Assembly (NCBI GenBank): GCA_016710885.1
Contig: JADJUC010000003.1
Location: 1 to 64,000 of the forward strand
Reading direction: 5' to 3'
From: Candidatus Proximibacter danicus
Lineage (GTDB): Bacteria > Pseudomonadota > Gammaproteobacteria > Burkholderiales > Rhodocyclaceae
Length of the DNA stretch: 64,000 nucleotides
In this document: piece by piece, positions 41,442 through 49,397 of the stretch
How the letters are laid out: every line of letters begins with the position of its first letter
How positions within the stretch are numbered: position 1 is the stretch's first letter
Notes under the pieces: model-generated
Told to the model about the DNA's origin: nothing
What the model saw: only the letters and a program-made list of their open reading frames with translations
Databases searched by the model: none
Made by a program: the position numbers and the translations under genes

Positions 41442-42334
41442 ACCATGATGAACAGACCAAGCCAGACCACATCGACAAAGTGCCAGTACCAAGCGACGCC
41501 TTCAAAGGCGAAGTGGCGGTTTGCCGTGAAGTGGCCTTTCAGGCAGCGTCCGTAGATCACCATCAGCATGATCGTGCCGAGCGTCACGTGAAAGCCGTGA
41601 AAGCCGGTGAGCATGAAGAAGGTGGCACCATAGACGCCAGCCCCCATGGTCAGCCCCAGTTCGGTATAGGCGTGGTAGTACTCGTAGCCCTGAAACCCAA
41701 GGAAGACAACGCCGAGGGCGATCGTCAGGAACAGGCCGAGGTTCAACTGTGTCCGGTTGTTTTTCAGCAAGGCCCAGTGTGCCCAGGTAATCGTGGCGCC
41801 TGAACTCAACAGCAGCGCGGTGTTGATCGCCGGGATGCCCCAGGCCCCCATGGGTGTGAAAGCGATCCCCTTGGGGCCGCCGCCTGACGCTGGCCAGAGC
41901 AGATCCTTGTACTCCGGGTATAGCGTGAAGTCATGTCTTGGCAACATGGTGAGCAAGTCCGGCACCGAGATGTTGCGCACGTAGAAAAGCGCCCCGAAGA
42001 AAGCCGCGAAGAAGGCGACTTCGGAAAGGATGAACCAGATCATGCCGTAGCGGAACGACTTGTCTTCCCACTCACGGTAGGAGCCGGTTTGCGACTCGTG
42101 GATGATCCTGCCAAACCAGCGCACGACAACCGTGAGGATGACGCCGGTGCCGGCCAGCATGATCCAGGAACCGGCAGCGAACTTGTTCATGAACAGGATG
42201 AATCCCAGCGCCAGCAGGAACATTCCTCCGGAAAGAATGAACGGATAGAGGCTAGGCTGCGGCACGAAATAGTGCGTACCGGGTGGATGGTCCGAAGGGT
42301 GAGTCGTTTCGATCGCGGCATGGGTCTGCGCCAT
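41429..42334 (-). CDS. ctaE: Cytochrome c oxidase subunit III
   Basis: This 301-residue integral membrane subunit has seven hydrophobic segments. Seen: HYFVPQPSLYPFILSGG, FRYGMIWFILSEVAFFAAFF (conserved SEVxFF glutamate), INTALLLSSGATITWAHWAL, FLGFQGYEYYHA, FFMLTGFHGFHVTLGTI and YWHFVDVVWLGLF. All conserved blocks are present. An ATG six bases upstream (42340) is an alternative start. It is the last of the co-directional ctaC-ctaD-ctaG-ctaE set. Confidence 0.95.
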   Translation of the reverse strand: MAQTHAAIETTHPSDHPPGTHYFVPQPSLYPFILSGGMFLLALGFILFMNKFAAGSWIMLAGTGVILTVVVRWFGRIIHESQTGSYREWEDKSFRYGMIWFILSEVAFFAAFFGALFYVRNISVPDLLTMLPRHDFTLYPEYKDLLWPASGGGPKGIAFTPMGAWGIPAINTALLLSSGATITWAHWALLKNNRTQLNLGLFLTIALGVVFLGFQGYEYYHAYTELGLTMGAGVYGATFFMLTGFHGFHVTLGTIMLMVIYGRCLKGHFTANRHFAFEGVAWYWHFVDVVWLGLFIMVYWL

Positions 42335-42336
42335 GG

Positions 42337-42948
42337 TCACTCCCTGTTATTGAGGGCCGTCTTGTCCTTGACGGCATTGAAAAAGGCATACGAAAGCGTG
42401 ACGTGCCGGATGTCCGAATCCATCTCCGGCTTGACGATGAAGGTGAGCGGCAATTCCTTGCTCTCTCCCGGCGCCAGCAATTGCTGTGAAAAGCAGAAGC
42501 AATCGACCTTGTCGAAGTGCTGTGCGGCTTTCCCGGGCGATACGCTCGGTACGGCCTGCCCGGTAATTGGGCGATCCGAGGTGTTGCGTACCAGGTACAT
42601 GACTTGATGCATCTCGCCGGGGTGGACTTCCAGGTTGAAAGTCAGGGGGCGCATGTCCCACGACAGGCCAGGCATTACCGTGCCGGTGAACTCGACCGTC
42701 ACTGTCCGCGAACGGTCGATGCGCGAAGGCGGCGCTGCGCCGTCCTGTCGCGTTGAAAATCCACCGACACCGAACCCGTCGCGCTTGATCTCCGTCTTGC
42801 CGTTGAAGCCGGTGGCAGCACAAAGCACGTCATAGAGCGGCACCAGCGCAAAGCCGAAGGCGAAGGCGGCAGCCACCGCTGCCAGCAGCTTGCCAATCAG
42901 CTTGCGATGATTGGGCGGGGAGGGAGGTAGGCTTGGCACTGTTTCCAT
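42337..42948 (-). CDS. ctaG: Cytochrome c oxidase assembly protein CtaG/Cox11
   Basis: This anchors copper for the CuB site of subunit I. It has 203 residues: one N-terminal helix (LLAAVAAAFAFGFALVPLYD), then a periplasmic Ig-like domain with FNGKTE, FTGTVMPGLSWDMRP, MYLVRNTSDRPITGQAVPSV and DKVDCFCFSQQLLAPGE, in which the CFCF cysteines bind copper. The C terminus VTLSYAFFNA fits. Directly follows the small 45-residue protein. Confidence 0.95.
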   Translation of the reverse strand: METVPSLPPSPPNHRKLIGKLLAAVAAAFAFGFALVPLYDVLCAATGFNGKTEIKRDGFGVGGFSTRQDGAAPPSRIDRSRTVTVEFTGTVMPGLSWDMRPLTFNLEVHPGEMHQVMYLVRNTSDRPITGQAVPSVSPGKAAQHFDKVDCFCFSQQLLAPGESKELPLTFIVKPEMDSDIRHVTLSYAFFNAVKDKTALNNRE

Positions 42949-42949
42949 G

Positions 42950-43087
42950 TCACCGCTGCAGGAAAAACCCGCCGATATAGATCAGCGCGGCAGCCAGGCC
43001 AATCAGCCAGGCCATGCGGCGGCTCGCGCTGCGGCGGCGCGCGAGCTCGGCTTCGTCGAAGGCGTAGGGAGTGGGATGCAAGCTCAT
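42950..43087 (-). CDS. Cytochrome oxidase small assembly protein
   Basis: This 45-residue protein starts at ATG 43087, two bases after the ctaD stop, and ends two bases before ctaG. It has a polar N terminus rich in arginine (AELARRRSASRRMAW) and a single membrane helix (LIGLAAALIYIGGFFLQ). Small one-helix proteins of this design lie between ctaD and ctaG in many betaproteobacteria and are annotated as oxidase small assembly proteins. Confidence 0.75.
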   Translation of the reverse strand: MSLHPTPYAFDEAELARRRSASRRMAWLIGLAAALIYIGGFFLQR

Positions 43088-43088
43088 C

Positions 43089-44711
43089 TTATGCTCCGGG
43101 CTGGCGAAGGTCGGGTTGAACTTCCCAGCTATGGTGCGGCGGTGGCGAAGACAGCTCCCACTCCAGCCCTGTGGCACCTTCCCAGGCGCGACCTTCTGCC
43201 GGTGCCAGACCGTTGGCGTGGCCCCTCGCACACTTCCAGATATTCCACGCGAAGATCAGCTGCGAGAAACCGAGGATCATGGCGCCAACGGTCGAGATGG
43301 CGTTGAACTCGGTGAACTGCAGCGCGTAGTCGGGAATGCGGCGCGGCATGCCCGCGAGGCCGAGGAAAAACTGTGGCATGAAGGTCAGGTTGAAGGAGAT
43401 CACCGTCAGCCAGAAGTGCAGCTTGCCCAGCTTCTCGTCGTACATGTAGCCAGTCCACTTTGGCAGCCAGTAGTAGACACCGGTCATCACGCCCATGATG
43501 CCGCCGGCGAACAGCGCGTAGTGGAAGTGGGCGATGACGAAGTAGCTGTGGTGGTACTGGGCGTCGGCGGCCACGTCGGCCAGCACCAGCCCGGTCAGGC
43601 CGGCAACGCCGAACATGATGATGAAGCCCTGGGCGAAGAGCATCGGTGTCTCGAAGCTCATGGCGCCCTTCCACATTGTTGCGATCCAGCAGAAGAAGAG
43701 CACCGCCAGCGGCAGCGAAATGGCCATCGTGCTGTACATGAAATAGAGCAGTGCCGGCACCGGCAGGCCGGCCGTAAAAAAGTGGTGTGCCCAGACGACT
43801 ACCGACAGCAGGCCGATGGCGATGAAGGAATACACCTGCGCCTTGTAGCCATACATCGGCTTGCGGCTGAAGGTGGCCAGCACATGCGGCATCAGACCCC
43901 ACACCGGCAGCAGCAGGATGTACACCTCGGGGTGGCCGAAGAACCAGAACAGGTGCTGGAAGAGGATCGGATCGCCACCGCCGGCGGCATTGAAGAAGTG
44001 CGTGCCGAAGTGGCGGTCGGTGAGCAGCATGGTCACCGCGCCGGCCAGCACCGGGATTGTCGCGATCAGCAGGAACGCGGTGATCAGCCAGCCCCAGCAG
44101 AAGATCGGCAGCTTCATCATCGTCATCCCCGGTGCGCGCAGGTTGAAAATGGTGACAATGACGTTGATCGAGCCGAGGATCGACGAGATGCCGAGGATGT
44201 GGATGGAGAAGATCGCGAAATCGACACCGATGCCACCTTGTACCGAGAGCGGCGCGTACATTGTCCAGCCGGTGTTGAGCGCACCGTCGCCGATGCCGAA
44301 CACTGCCAGCAGGAAGGGCAGGGTCAGCAGAATGGCGGCCGGCGGCAACAGCCAGAAGCCCCAGTTGTTGATGCGCGGCAGCGCCATGTCCGGCGCGCCG
44401 ATCATCAGCGGGATCTGCCAGTTGGCGAATCCCGTTGCGGCCGGCATCAGCGCAGCGAAAATCATCACCAGTGCGTGGATACCGATCAGCTGGTTGAAGA
44501 ACTCTGGTTGCATCAGCTGCAGGCCCGGCTGGAACAGTTCGGCGCGGACAGCGAGGATCATCGCGCCGCCAACGAAGAACATGATCAGCGCGAAGGTCAG
44601 GTACATCGAGCCGATGTCCTTGTGGTTCGTCGTTGTCAGCCAGCGCATGATGCCGCCGGGGTAGTGAGCGTCGTGGTGGGTCTCGTGAGGAGCGGTGGTT
44701 GCGTGACTCAT
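43089..44711 (-). CDS. ctaD: Cytochrome c oxidase subunit I, K-channel residues replaced
   Basis: This is the heme-copper catalytic subunit, 540 residues. Present: WLTTTNHKDIG, GIHALVMIFAALMPA (heme ligand His), GAPDMALPRINNWGFWL (D-channel Asp and Asn), FFGHPEVYILLLP (Glu and the cross-linked His-Tyr), VVWAHHFFTAG (CuB His pair), FVIAHFHYALF (heme ligands) and GMPRRIPDY. Unusual: where most A-type oxidases have PTGIK before FSWIATMW, this protein reads LPLAVLFFCWIATMW, so the K-channel Thr and Lys are both Leu; the helix VI Ser before HV is Pro (LMPHVLATF). The aspartate of the HDTY metal site is His (YHHSYF). The frame is intact, so these are not artefacts of indels. Confidence 0.95.
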   Translation of the reverse strand: MSHATTAPHETHHDAHYPGGIMRWLTTTNHKDIGSMYLTFALIMFFVGGAMILAVRAELFQPGLQLMQPEFFNQLIGIHALVMIFAALMPAATGFANWQIPLMIGAPDMALPRINNWGFWLLPPAAILLTLPFLLAVFGIGDGALNTGWTMYAPLSVQGGIGVDFAIFSIHILGISSILGSINVIVTIFNLRAPGMTMMKLPIFCWGWLITAFLLIATIPVLAGAVTMLLTDRHFGTHFFNAAGGGDPILFQHLFWFFGHPEVYILLLPVWGLMPHVLATFSRKPMYGYKAQVYSFIAIGLLSVVVWAHHFFTAGLPVPALLYFMYSTMAISLPLAVLFFCWIATMWKGAMSFETPMLFAQGFIIMFGVAGLTGLVLADVAADAQYHHSYFVIAHFHYALFAGGIMGVMTGVYYWLPKWTGYMYDEKLGKLHFWLTVISFNLTFMPQFFLGLAGMPRRIPDYALQFTEFNAISTVGAMILGFSQLIFAWNIWKCARGHANGLAPAEGRAWEGATGLEWELSSPPPHHSWEVQPDLRQPGA

Positions 44712-44721
44712 GCAGGGCCTC

Positions 44722-45918
44722 CTAGCGCAAAGCTTTGATCTGGGCGGGCTGGATCAGGTCGCCCTTGGAATTTCCGAGCGCATTGCGCTCGTACGTAATG
44801 ACGGCTGCCAGTTCAACATCGTTCAGCGTGGCTTTGAAGGCTTGCATGGCAGTGCCCTCCTTGCCGTTCAAAACGCGATCGACATGACTATCCCTGATCA
44901 GCTTGCCTTCCGGCGAGAGTAGCGGCCCGAGAACAATCTTGCTCCCAGAGAGCGCCGGGAAGGCCGGAGGTATTCCTTTTCCGTCAGGTTGGTGGCACGC
45001 CGAGCACTGTGCTTCGTAGACTTCCTTGCCCTTGGCGAGCAGCTCGTCCTTGCTCCAGGTCTTGTCGCTGCCGGCAGCAGCTGCTTCCTGTTCCGCTTTC
45101 TTCTTTTCGATCCAGGCCGCGTACTCCGGTTCCGGTACGGCACGAACGACCACTGGCATGAAACCATGGTCCTTCCCGCACAGCTCGGCGCACTGGCCGC
45201 GATAGACGCCGGGCTCCTCGATGCGGACCCAGGTTTCGCGCAGGAAGCCGGGGATCGCGTCGCGTTTCACGCCGAACTGGGGCACCCACCAGGTGTGGAT
45301 CACGTCGGTGGAGGTGAGCAGAATCCGGACCTTTTTGTCGACAGGCAGTACGACCTCGTTATCCACTTCCAGCAGATAGTTCTCACCCTTGGCCTCCTTG
45401 TTGGCGATCTGGTCGCGCGGCGTCGACATGTTGCTGATGAACTTGACACCGGACTCCGGATATTCGTACTGCCACTTCCACTGCATGCCGGTGATCTTGA
45501 GCACCATGTCGGCCTTGGTTTTGGTGTCCTCCATTTCGATCACCGCGTGAAAGGCGGGGATGCCCATGACCACGAAGTCGATGAAAAGCAGGATGGCAAA
45601 AGGTACCAGCGCCCATATCCATTGCAGTCGCCCCATGGGGCCAGTGAATTTCGCCGGCTGATGACCAACGCTCTTCCGATGCTTGAACATCGAGTAGGCC
45701 ATGATTGCGAAAACCACAACAAAGATGCCGGTAATGATCAGCATGAATTCATTGTGGATGTTCAGCGTATCGCGCGCGATCGGGGTGACCGGTGGCGGAA
45801 AATTCCAGCTGTAGTCGGCAAGAGCCGACGCGGGCAGCGTCAGTGCGGTCAGCGCTGCAGAAAATGCCGACAGGGCGAGTGGTAGCCGGTGCCGGACGAA
45901 GCGGTGCGTCGTCTTCAA
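44722..45918 (-). CDS. ctaC: Cytochrome c oxidase subunit II with fused cytochrome c domain (caa3 type)
   Basis: This 398-residue subunit has a signal peptide (ending near SALADYSWN), two transmembrane helices (LIITGIFVVVFAIMAYSMF and WALVPFAILLFIDFVVMGI), a cupredoxin domain with QWKWQYEYPE, TDVIHTWWVPQFGVKRDAIP and the CuA ligands in CAELCGKDHGFMP, and a C-terminal cytochrome c domain with YEAQCSACHQPDGKG and the axial Met in GKEGTAMQAF. The fused heme domain makes this a caa3-type oxidase that can take electrons directly from complex III or a soluble cytochrome. Confidence 0.95.
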   Translation of the reverse strand: MKTTHRFVRHRLPLALSAFSAALTALTLPASALADYSWNFPPPVTPIARDTLNIHNEFMLIITGIFVVVFAIMAYSMFKHRKSVGHQPAKFTGPMGRLQWIWALVPFAILLFIDFVVMGIPAFHAVIEMEDTKTKADMVLKITGMQWKWQYEYPESGVKFISNMSTPRDQIANKEAKGENYLLEVDNEVVLPVDKKVRILLTSTDVIHTWWVPQFGVKRDAIPGFLRETWVRIEEPGVYRGQCAELCGKDHGFMPVVVRAVPEPEYAAWIEKKKAEQEAAAAGSDKTWSKDELLAKGKEVYEAQCSACHQPDGKGIPPAFPALSGSKIVLGPLLSPEGKLIRDSHVDRVLNGKEGTAMQAFKATLNDVELAAVITYERNALGNSKGDLIQPAQIKALR

Positions 45919-45955
45919 GATTCCTCCTCCGTTGGTATCTGTAACTGCATTTTTG

Positions 45956-46426
45956 TCATGTGCCGAGATGTTTCCTGAGGTCCTTCTCGAGCACGATTTT
46001 TTGGGTGTCTGTCAGCAGTCGCCCGATCTCGGTTTCGCGCCCATGCGAACGCAAAAAGAGTCGGAAGGTTTGCTTGTCCGGCGGTCTGTCGACCCGCAAA
46101 CGGGCCCAGTAGCGAGAGAATTCGTCCTGATCACAGCGATCTTCGCTGCGGCGGGTCACCCGGATAGTCGTTGCATCTATGTCAATGCGCTCTTCATCGC
46201 CGGCCTGACGTTGCAGGTGGCGCAAGGCCAGCCACAGCGCACCGATCTCAATACCGGCAAAGGGCAGTACGGGCCAGGCACCGAAGGCAGAGAAAATCAG
46301 GGCAATCCCGCCGGATATGCCGGCAGCCGCGAGGGTCAGCCTGCGAGCTTGGAGGGAAGAGAGCATCGGGTTCCGGCGCGCCACCCATGCCTGTCCCGAC
46401 AAGGTCTCTCTGACAAGCAAGGCCAT
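45956..46426 (-). CDS. DUF2244 domain membrane protein
   Basis: This protein of about 156 residues has two adjacent hydrophobic segments (LTLAAAGISGGIALIFSAFG and PFAGIEIGALWLALRHL) and a cytosolic C-terminal domain (RIDIDATTIRVTRR, FSRYWARLRVDRPP, GRLLTDTQKIVLEKDLRKHL) typical of DUF2244. It precedes ctaC by 37 bases on the same strand and probably leads the oxidase transcript. ATG 46426 is preferred; an ATG 24 bases upstream is possible. An FNR-type box lies 45 bases upstream. Function unknown. Confidence 0.85.
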   Translation of the reverse strand: MALLVRETLSGQAWVARRNPMLSSLQARRLTLAAAGISGGIALIFSAFGAWPVLPFAGIEIGALWLALRHLQRQAGDEERIDIDATTIRVTRRSEDRCDQDEFSRYWARLRVDRPPDKQTFRLFLRSHGRETEIGRLLTDTQKIVLEKDLRKHLGT

Positions 46427-46470
46427 CTTTCCCCCGTTGAAAATCGACAAATCGTATAACCACCAACAAC

Positions 46471-46484
46471 TTGATATAGATCAA
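46471..46484. promoter_or_regulatory. Perfect FNR/ANR-type operator
   Basis: TTGATATAGATCAA is an exact match to the palindromic consensus TTGAT-N4-ATCAA of FNR/ANR oxygen-sensing regulators. Its centre lies about 51 bases upstream of ATG 46426, the first gene of the oxidase operon on the minus strand. A weak -10-like TACGAT (minus strand, 46456-46451) lies downstream, which would put the site over the -35 region and favour repression without oxygen, but the start of transcription is not known. Confidence 0.75.
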
Positions 46485-46575
46485 ATTTATTGGTGCAGTG
46501 TAACGATCCCGATTTTTCAATGCAACATAAATTCACTGCAAGGTTTTGATTGCAATAGAGAAATTTTGGCCAAAA

Positions 46576-46597
46576 TGCTGCGATGCAGCAGTTTTTT
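46576..46597. terminator. Possible bidirectional terminator hairpin
   Basis: Arms TGCTGC (46576-46581) and GCAGCA (46585-46590) surround a GAT loop. On the plus strand they are followed by G and six T; on the minus strand by TTTT. A 14-base palindrome (46563-46576) overlaps it, and another 6-base hairpin lies at 46596-46613. It sits between the J-like gene (ending 46721, minus) and the oxidase operon, so on the minus strand it could end the former. Confidence 0.5.
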
Positions 46598-46720
46598 GGC
46601 AGACTGTTGCCAACCTGCCGTGGGGCAAGGGGGCGCAATGGCGCAGACGATTGTTGCGCCGAACAATTTTTGTGGCGGTGTCCGCCGGAAGCCGAGGTGG
46701 GGACTTGGCGAGGGTAAAAA

Positions 46721-47470
46721 TCAATAAGATGTCGTGCGACGGTCGCGACTATTTTCTGCTTCCAGGCGGCGAGCCGTTGATTTCTCCTGCTCCAGGCGCC
46801 GTTGGGCTTCGCGGTACTCGTTTTCCAGCGCCATTTTTTCCTGACGCTCCTTTTCGCGTAATTCCCGTTCATGCTCTCGTAATGCCTGAGCTTCTGCCGC
46901 CAGACGCCGCCGCATGTTGTCGTCAGATTCTCGTCGGGCTTGCTCGAAGCTGCGCAGTTGTTCCCGCTCGGCGCGGTCCGCCTCTTGCTGGCGCTGGCGC
47001 TCCTCGCGCTGACGTAGCTCTTCCTCCCGGCGCTGTTGAGACGCTGCCATCTCCGCTTTCCTCTCCGCTTCGGTACGCGGGTCGGTCTGGCGCTCTTCGG
47101 CGGCAATGACGTTCCGGATGCGCTGTTCCTGGGTTTCGATAGCCCGCAGCTGCGCCACCCGGGTGTACTGGAGATAACCGATGGCAACACCGCAGACTGC
47201 CAGCCACAGGAGGATGGGGGTGGCTTTCGCACGTAGCCAGGATTTTTCAGCCGGCGTGTCTGCGCTCGTGATGCCTAGCAGCATTCGGTCGTAGCGCTCG
47301 CGCCGTATGGGATCACCCAGGGTGAAATAGGCGTCGTTCAGCAATTTTCGCTGAACGACGGCGTCTGGGTTGTCGCCAGTAACGCTGGAAATCAGCTGTT
47401 CATGCGCGGCAGAAATAACAGCCTGCTTGGCAAGAGGGCTGACCTGAAGGGTGTCGTAGAAATTTGTCAT
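46721..47470 (-). CDS. J-domain-like membrane protein with long coiled coil
   Basis: This 249-residue protein begins like a DnaJ domain (NFYDTLQVSPLAKQAVISAA, then LLNDAYFTLGDPIRRERYDR) but the HPD tripeptide needed to stimulate Hsp70 is absent: the loop reads SSVTGDNPDAVV. One membrane helix follows (ATPILLWLAVCGVAIGYLQY), then about 130 residues very rich in Glu, Arg and Gln (RREEELRQREERQRQQEADR is typical), which should form a long coiled coil. It lies directly downstream of rpoH. Function unknown; an adaptor or scaffold role is a guess. Confidence 0.75.
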   Translation of the reverse strand: MTNFYDTLQVSPLAKQAVISAAHEQLISSVTGDNPDAVVQRKLLNDAYFTLGDPIRRERYDRMLLGITSADTPAEKSWLRAKATPILLWLAVCGVAIGYLQYTRVAQLRAIETQEQRIRNVIAAEERQTDPRTEAERKAEMAASQQRREEELRQREERQRQQEADRAEREQLRSFEQARRESDDNMRRRLAAEAQALREHERELREKERQEKMALENEYREAQRRLEQEKSTARRLEAENSRDRRTTSY

Positions 47471-47525
47471 TGGGTAGCGAGGGTTTCGGGCAGCGCCAAT
47501 TATGGCATCGCCCGGTTTCTGCACA

Positions 47526-47556
47526 AACAAAACGCGGCCGATCTGGCCGCGTTTTT
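47526..47556 (-). terminator. Rho-independent terminator after rpoH
   Basis: Arms of ten bases, AAACGCGGCC (47530-47539) and GGCCGCGTTT (47545-47554), surround a five-base loop. On the minus strand the hairpin is followed by TGTTTGTG, and on the plus strand by two more T. It lies 21 bases past the rpoH stop. Confidence 0.8.
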
Positions 47557-47576
47557 CAGGCCCGGGACGTCGGGAC

Positions 47577-48422
47577 TTATGCGCTCAACAAGCCCTTCAT
47601 CTTTTGCAGGGCCTTGGCTTCAATCTGACGGATGCGCTCCGCAGAGACGCCGAACTCGGCAGCCAGATCATGCAGTGTCAAGGCCTCGTCTTCCGCCAGC
47701 CAGCGTGCTTCGATGATTCGGCGGCTGCGTTCGTCAAGGCCTGCCAGCGCTGTTTTCAGGCCATGGCTTTGCAGGCGGTCGTATTCGCGAGCTTCCAATA
47801 CCTGGGTCGGTTCGCTGCGGCTATCAGCCAGCCAGGCGATGGGGGCGAATTTTTCATCCTCGTCATCGTTGGGCTCCAGCGCCAGATCGTGGCCGGAGAG
47901 GCGGGTTTCCATCTCCGTGACTTCTTCCGGCTTGACGCCCAGTCGCTGGGCCATGTCCAGGGTCTGTCCCGGCGTCAGCGACTCGCTGCCAGGCTTCATG
48001 CTGCGCAGATTGAAAAACAGTTTGCGTTGCGCCTTGGTGGTTGCAACCTTCACCAGCCGCCAGTTGCGCAGCACGTATTCGTGGATTTCAGCCTTGATCC
48101 AGTGGATGGCAAACGATACCAGCCGCACGCCGCGATCGGGGTCGTAGCGTTTCACTGCCTTCATCAGGCCGATATTGCCTTCCTGGATCAGGTCGGCGTG
48201 GGGCAGGCCGTAGCCGAGGTAGCCGCGCGCGATCGAGACCACCAGCCGCAGGTGCGAGAGCACCAACTGGCGGGCCGCATCAAGATCTTCTTCGTTGCGG
48301 AAACGGCGGGCAAGCGACACCTCCTCTGCTTCGGTAAGCATCGGAAAACGGTTCGCCGACTGGATGTAAGCATCCAGATTGCCGACCGCGCTGGGCATTG
48401 AGAGAGCCAGAGCATTCGTCAT
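47577..48422 (-). CDS. rpoH: RNA polymerase sigma factor RpoH (sigma-32)
   Basis: This is the heat-shock sigma factor, 281 residues. Seen: NLDAYIQSANRFPMLTEAEE (region 1.2), LVVSIARGYLGYGLPHADLI and QEGNIGLMKAVKRYDP (region 2), the diagnostic RpoH box QRKLFFNLR, and the region 4 helix-turn-helix LTLHDLAAEFGVSAERIRQI. ATG 48422 has AGGAGG ten bases upstream. A perfect CIRCE operator overlaps the putative promoter, so HrcA probably represses it. It follows ftsX, as in many proteobacteria. Confidence 0.96.
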   Translation of the reverse strand: MTNALALSMPSAVGNLDAYIQSANRFPMLTEAEEVSLARRFRNEEDLDAARQLVLSHLRLVVSIARGYLGYGLPHADLIQEGNIGLMKAVKRYDPDRGVRLVSFAIHWIKAEIHEYVLRNWRLVKVATTKAQRKLFFNLRSMKPGSESLTPGQTLDMAQRLGVKPEEVTEMETRLSGHDLALEPNDDEDEKFAPIAWLADSRSEPTQVLEAREYDRLQSHGLKTALAGLDERSRRIIEARWLAEDEALTLHDLAAEFGVSAERIRQIEAKALQKMKGLLSA

Positions 48423-48453
48423 GGGGCGTTGTCCTCCTAAAGGGTACAGACTC

Positions 48454-48483
48454 ATTTTAGCACTCGATGACATAGAGTGCTAA
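48454..48483 (-). promoter_or_regulatory. CIRCE operator (HrcA site) overlapping the rpoH promoter
   Basis: The 27 bases 48457-48483 consist of TTAGCACTC, nine spacer bases and GAGTGCTAA, a perfect match to the CIRCE consensus bound by the HrcA repressor. Read on the minus strand, a -35-like TTAGCA (48483-48478) and a -10-like TAAAAT (48459-48454) are separated by 18 bases and are embedded in the two arms, so HrcA bound here would cover the core promoter. The rpoH ATG is 34 bases downstream of the operator. The operator is certain by pattern; the promoter assignment is likely. Confidence 0.9.
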
Positions 48484-48497
48484 TGGCAGAAATGGTT

Positions 48498-49397
48498 CTA
48501 ATCGGGGTGTTTCAAACTGAGATTTACCGAGAGGAGGGCGCCGAGCCAGCCGAGACTCGCGCCCGCCGCCAGAAGGGCCGCGGCAAGGCTGACCGAAGGT
48601 CCCTCGAGGGTGAAGCTGGCGCCGTAGAGTTCGGCCAGTTCGGCAACGGGTGATGTGAGCAGCCGACTGCCGATCACGACCAGTAATATTGCCAAAACCC
48701 CGCCCAGTAGCCCCTGAATGGCGCCAAAGTAGGCGAAGGGGCGGCGGATCCAGGCATCGGTTGCACCAATCAGGCGCGCCACCTCGATTTCAGCCGCGTG
48801 AGCGAGAATTTGCAGCCGAATGGTGTTGAACGTTACGACCACGAGTGCTGCAGCGAATACCGCGGCCAACAGGCTGACCGCCAGCCGGGCGATGCGCAGC
48901 AGAGCGTCGAAGCGCTTGACCCAGGCTGCATCGAGTTGAACGTGCGCCACCTTGGGCCAAGCACCCATGGTCTTGGCCATTTGCGCCATGGCTTCCGGTG
49001 AGGTATCCACCGGGTCGATGACAAAGGCGTCAGGCAGCGGGTTTTTCGGCAGGCTGGAGATCAGGTCCGCCATGCCGGCGGTACCCTGAAGGCGCTTCAA
49101 CGCCTCCTCGCGGGAGATGAAGCGCCAGCGGCCCGCAACAGCCAGCTTGAGGCGGGATTCGATTTCCGCGATATCCTTGCGCTCGGCATTCAGGGCCATG
49201 AACAGGCTGATTTGCTGTACGCCAGAGGCGCTGCTGGCAGCGCGCTGCACGTTATCGATAAGCTGCCAGCCGGCGGCCGGCAAGGTCAGGGCAATGCCAA
49301 TCACGAACAGTGAGAGCGTGGAGTTCAGCGGGGTCGCCGTGAGTCGGCGCAAAGCATCGCGCAGGGCCGTCAGGTGTTGATTGAACCAGGCGCTCAT
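48498..49397 (-). CDS. ftsX: Cell division protein FtsX
   Basis: This is the membrane partner of FtsE, about 299 residues with four transmembrane helices: LSLFVIGIALTLPAAGW, AVSLLAAVFAAALVVVTFN, GAIQGLLGGVLAILLVVIGS and AAALLAAGASLGWLGALL. The large periplasmic domain between the first two contains ISLFMALNAERKD and ALKRLQGTAGMADLI. ATG 49397 overlaps the ftsE stop by four bases. FtsEX regulates cell-wall hydrolases at the division site. Confidence 0.93.
   Translation of the reverse strand: MSAWFNQHLTALRDALRRLTATPLNSTLSLFVIGIALTLPAAGWQLIDNVQRAASSASGVQQISLFMALNAERKDIAEIESRLKLAVAGRWRFISREEALKRLQGTAGMADLISSLPKNPLPDAFVIDPVDTSPEAMAQMAKTMGAWPKVAHVQLDAAWVKRFDALLRIARLAVSLLAAVFAAALVVVTFNTIRLQILAHAAEIEVARLIGATDAWIRRPFAYFGAIQGLLGGVLAILLVVIGSRLLTSPVAELAELYGASFTLEGPSVSLAAALLAAGASLGWLGALLSVNLSLKHPD

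Noticed and set aside
43071..44738. Open frame of 555 codons on the plus strand across ctaD
   Set aside because: Antisense to ctaD; the histidine/glutamine-rich translation is only a mirror of the conserved gene.
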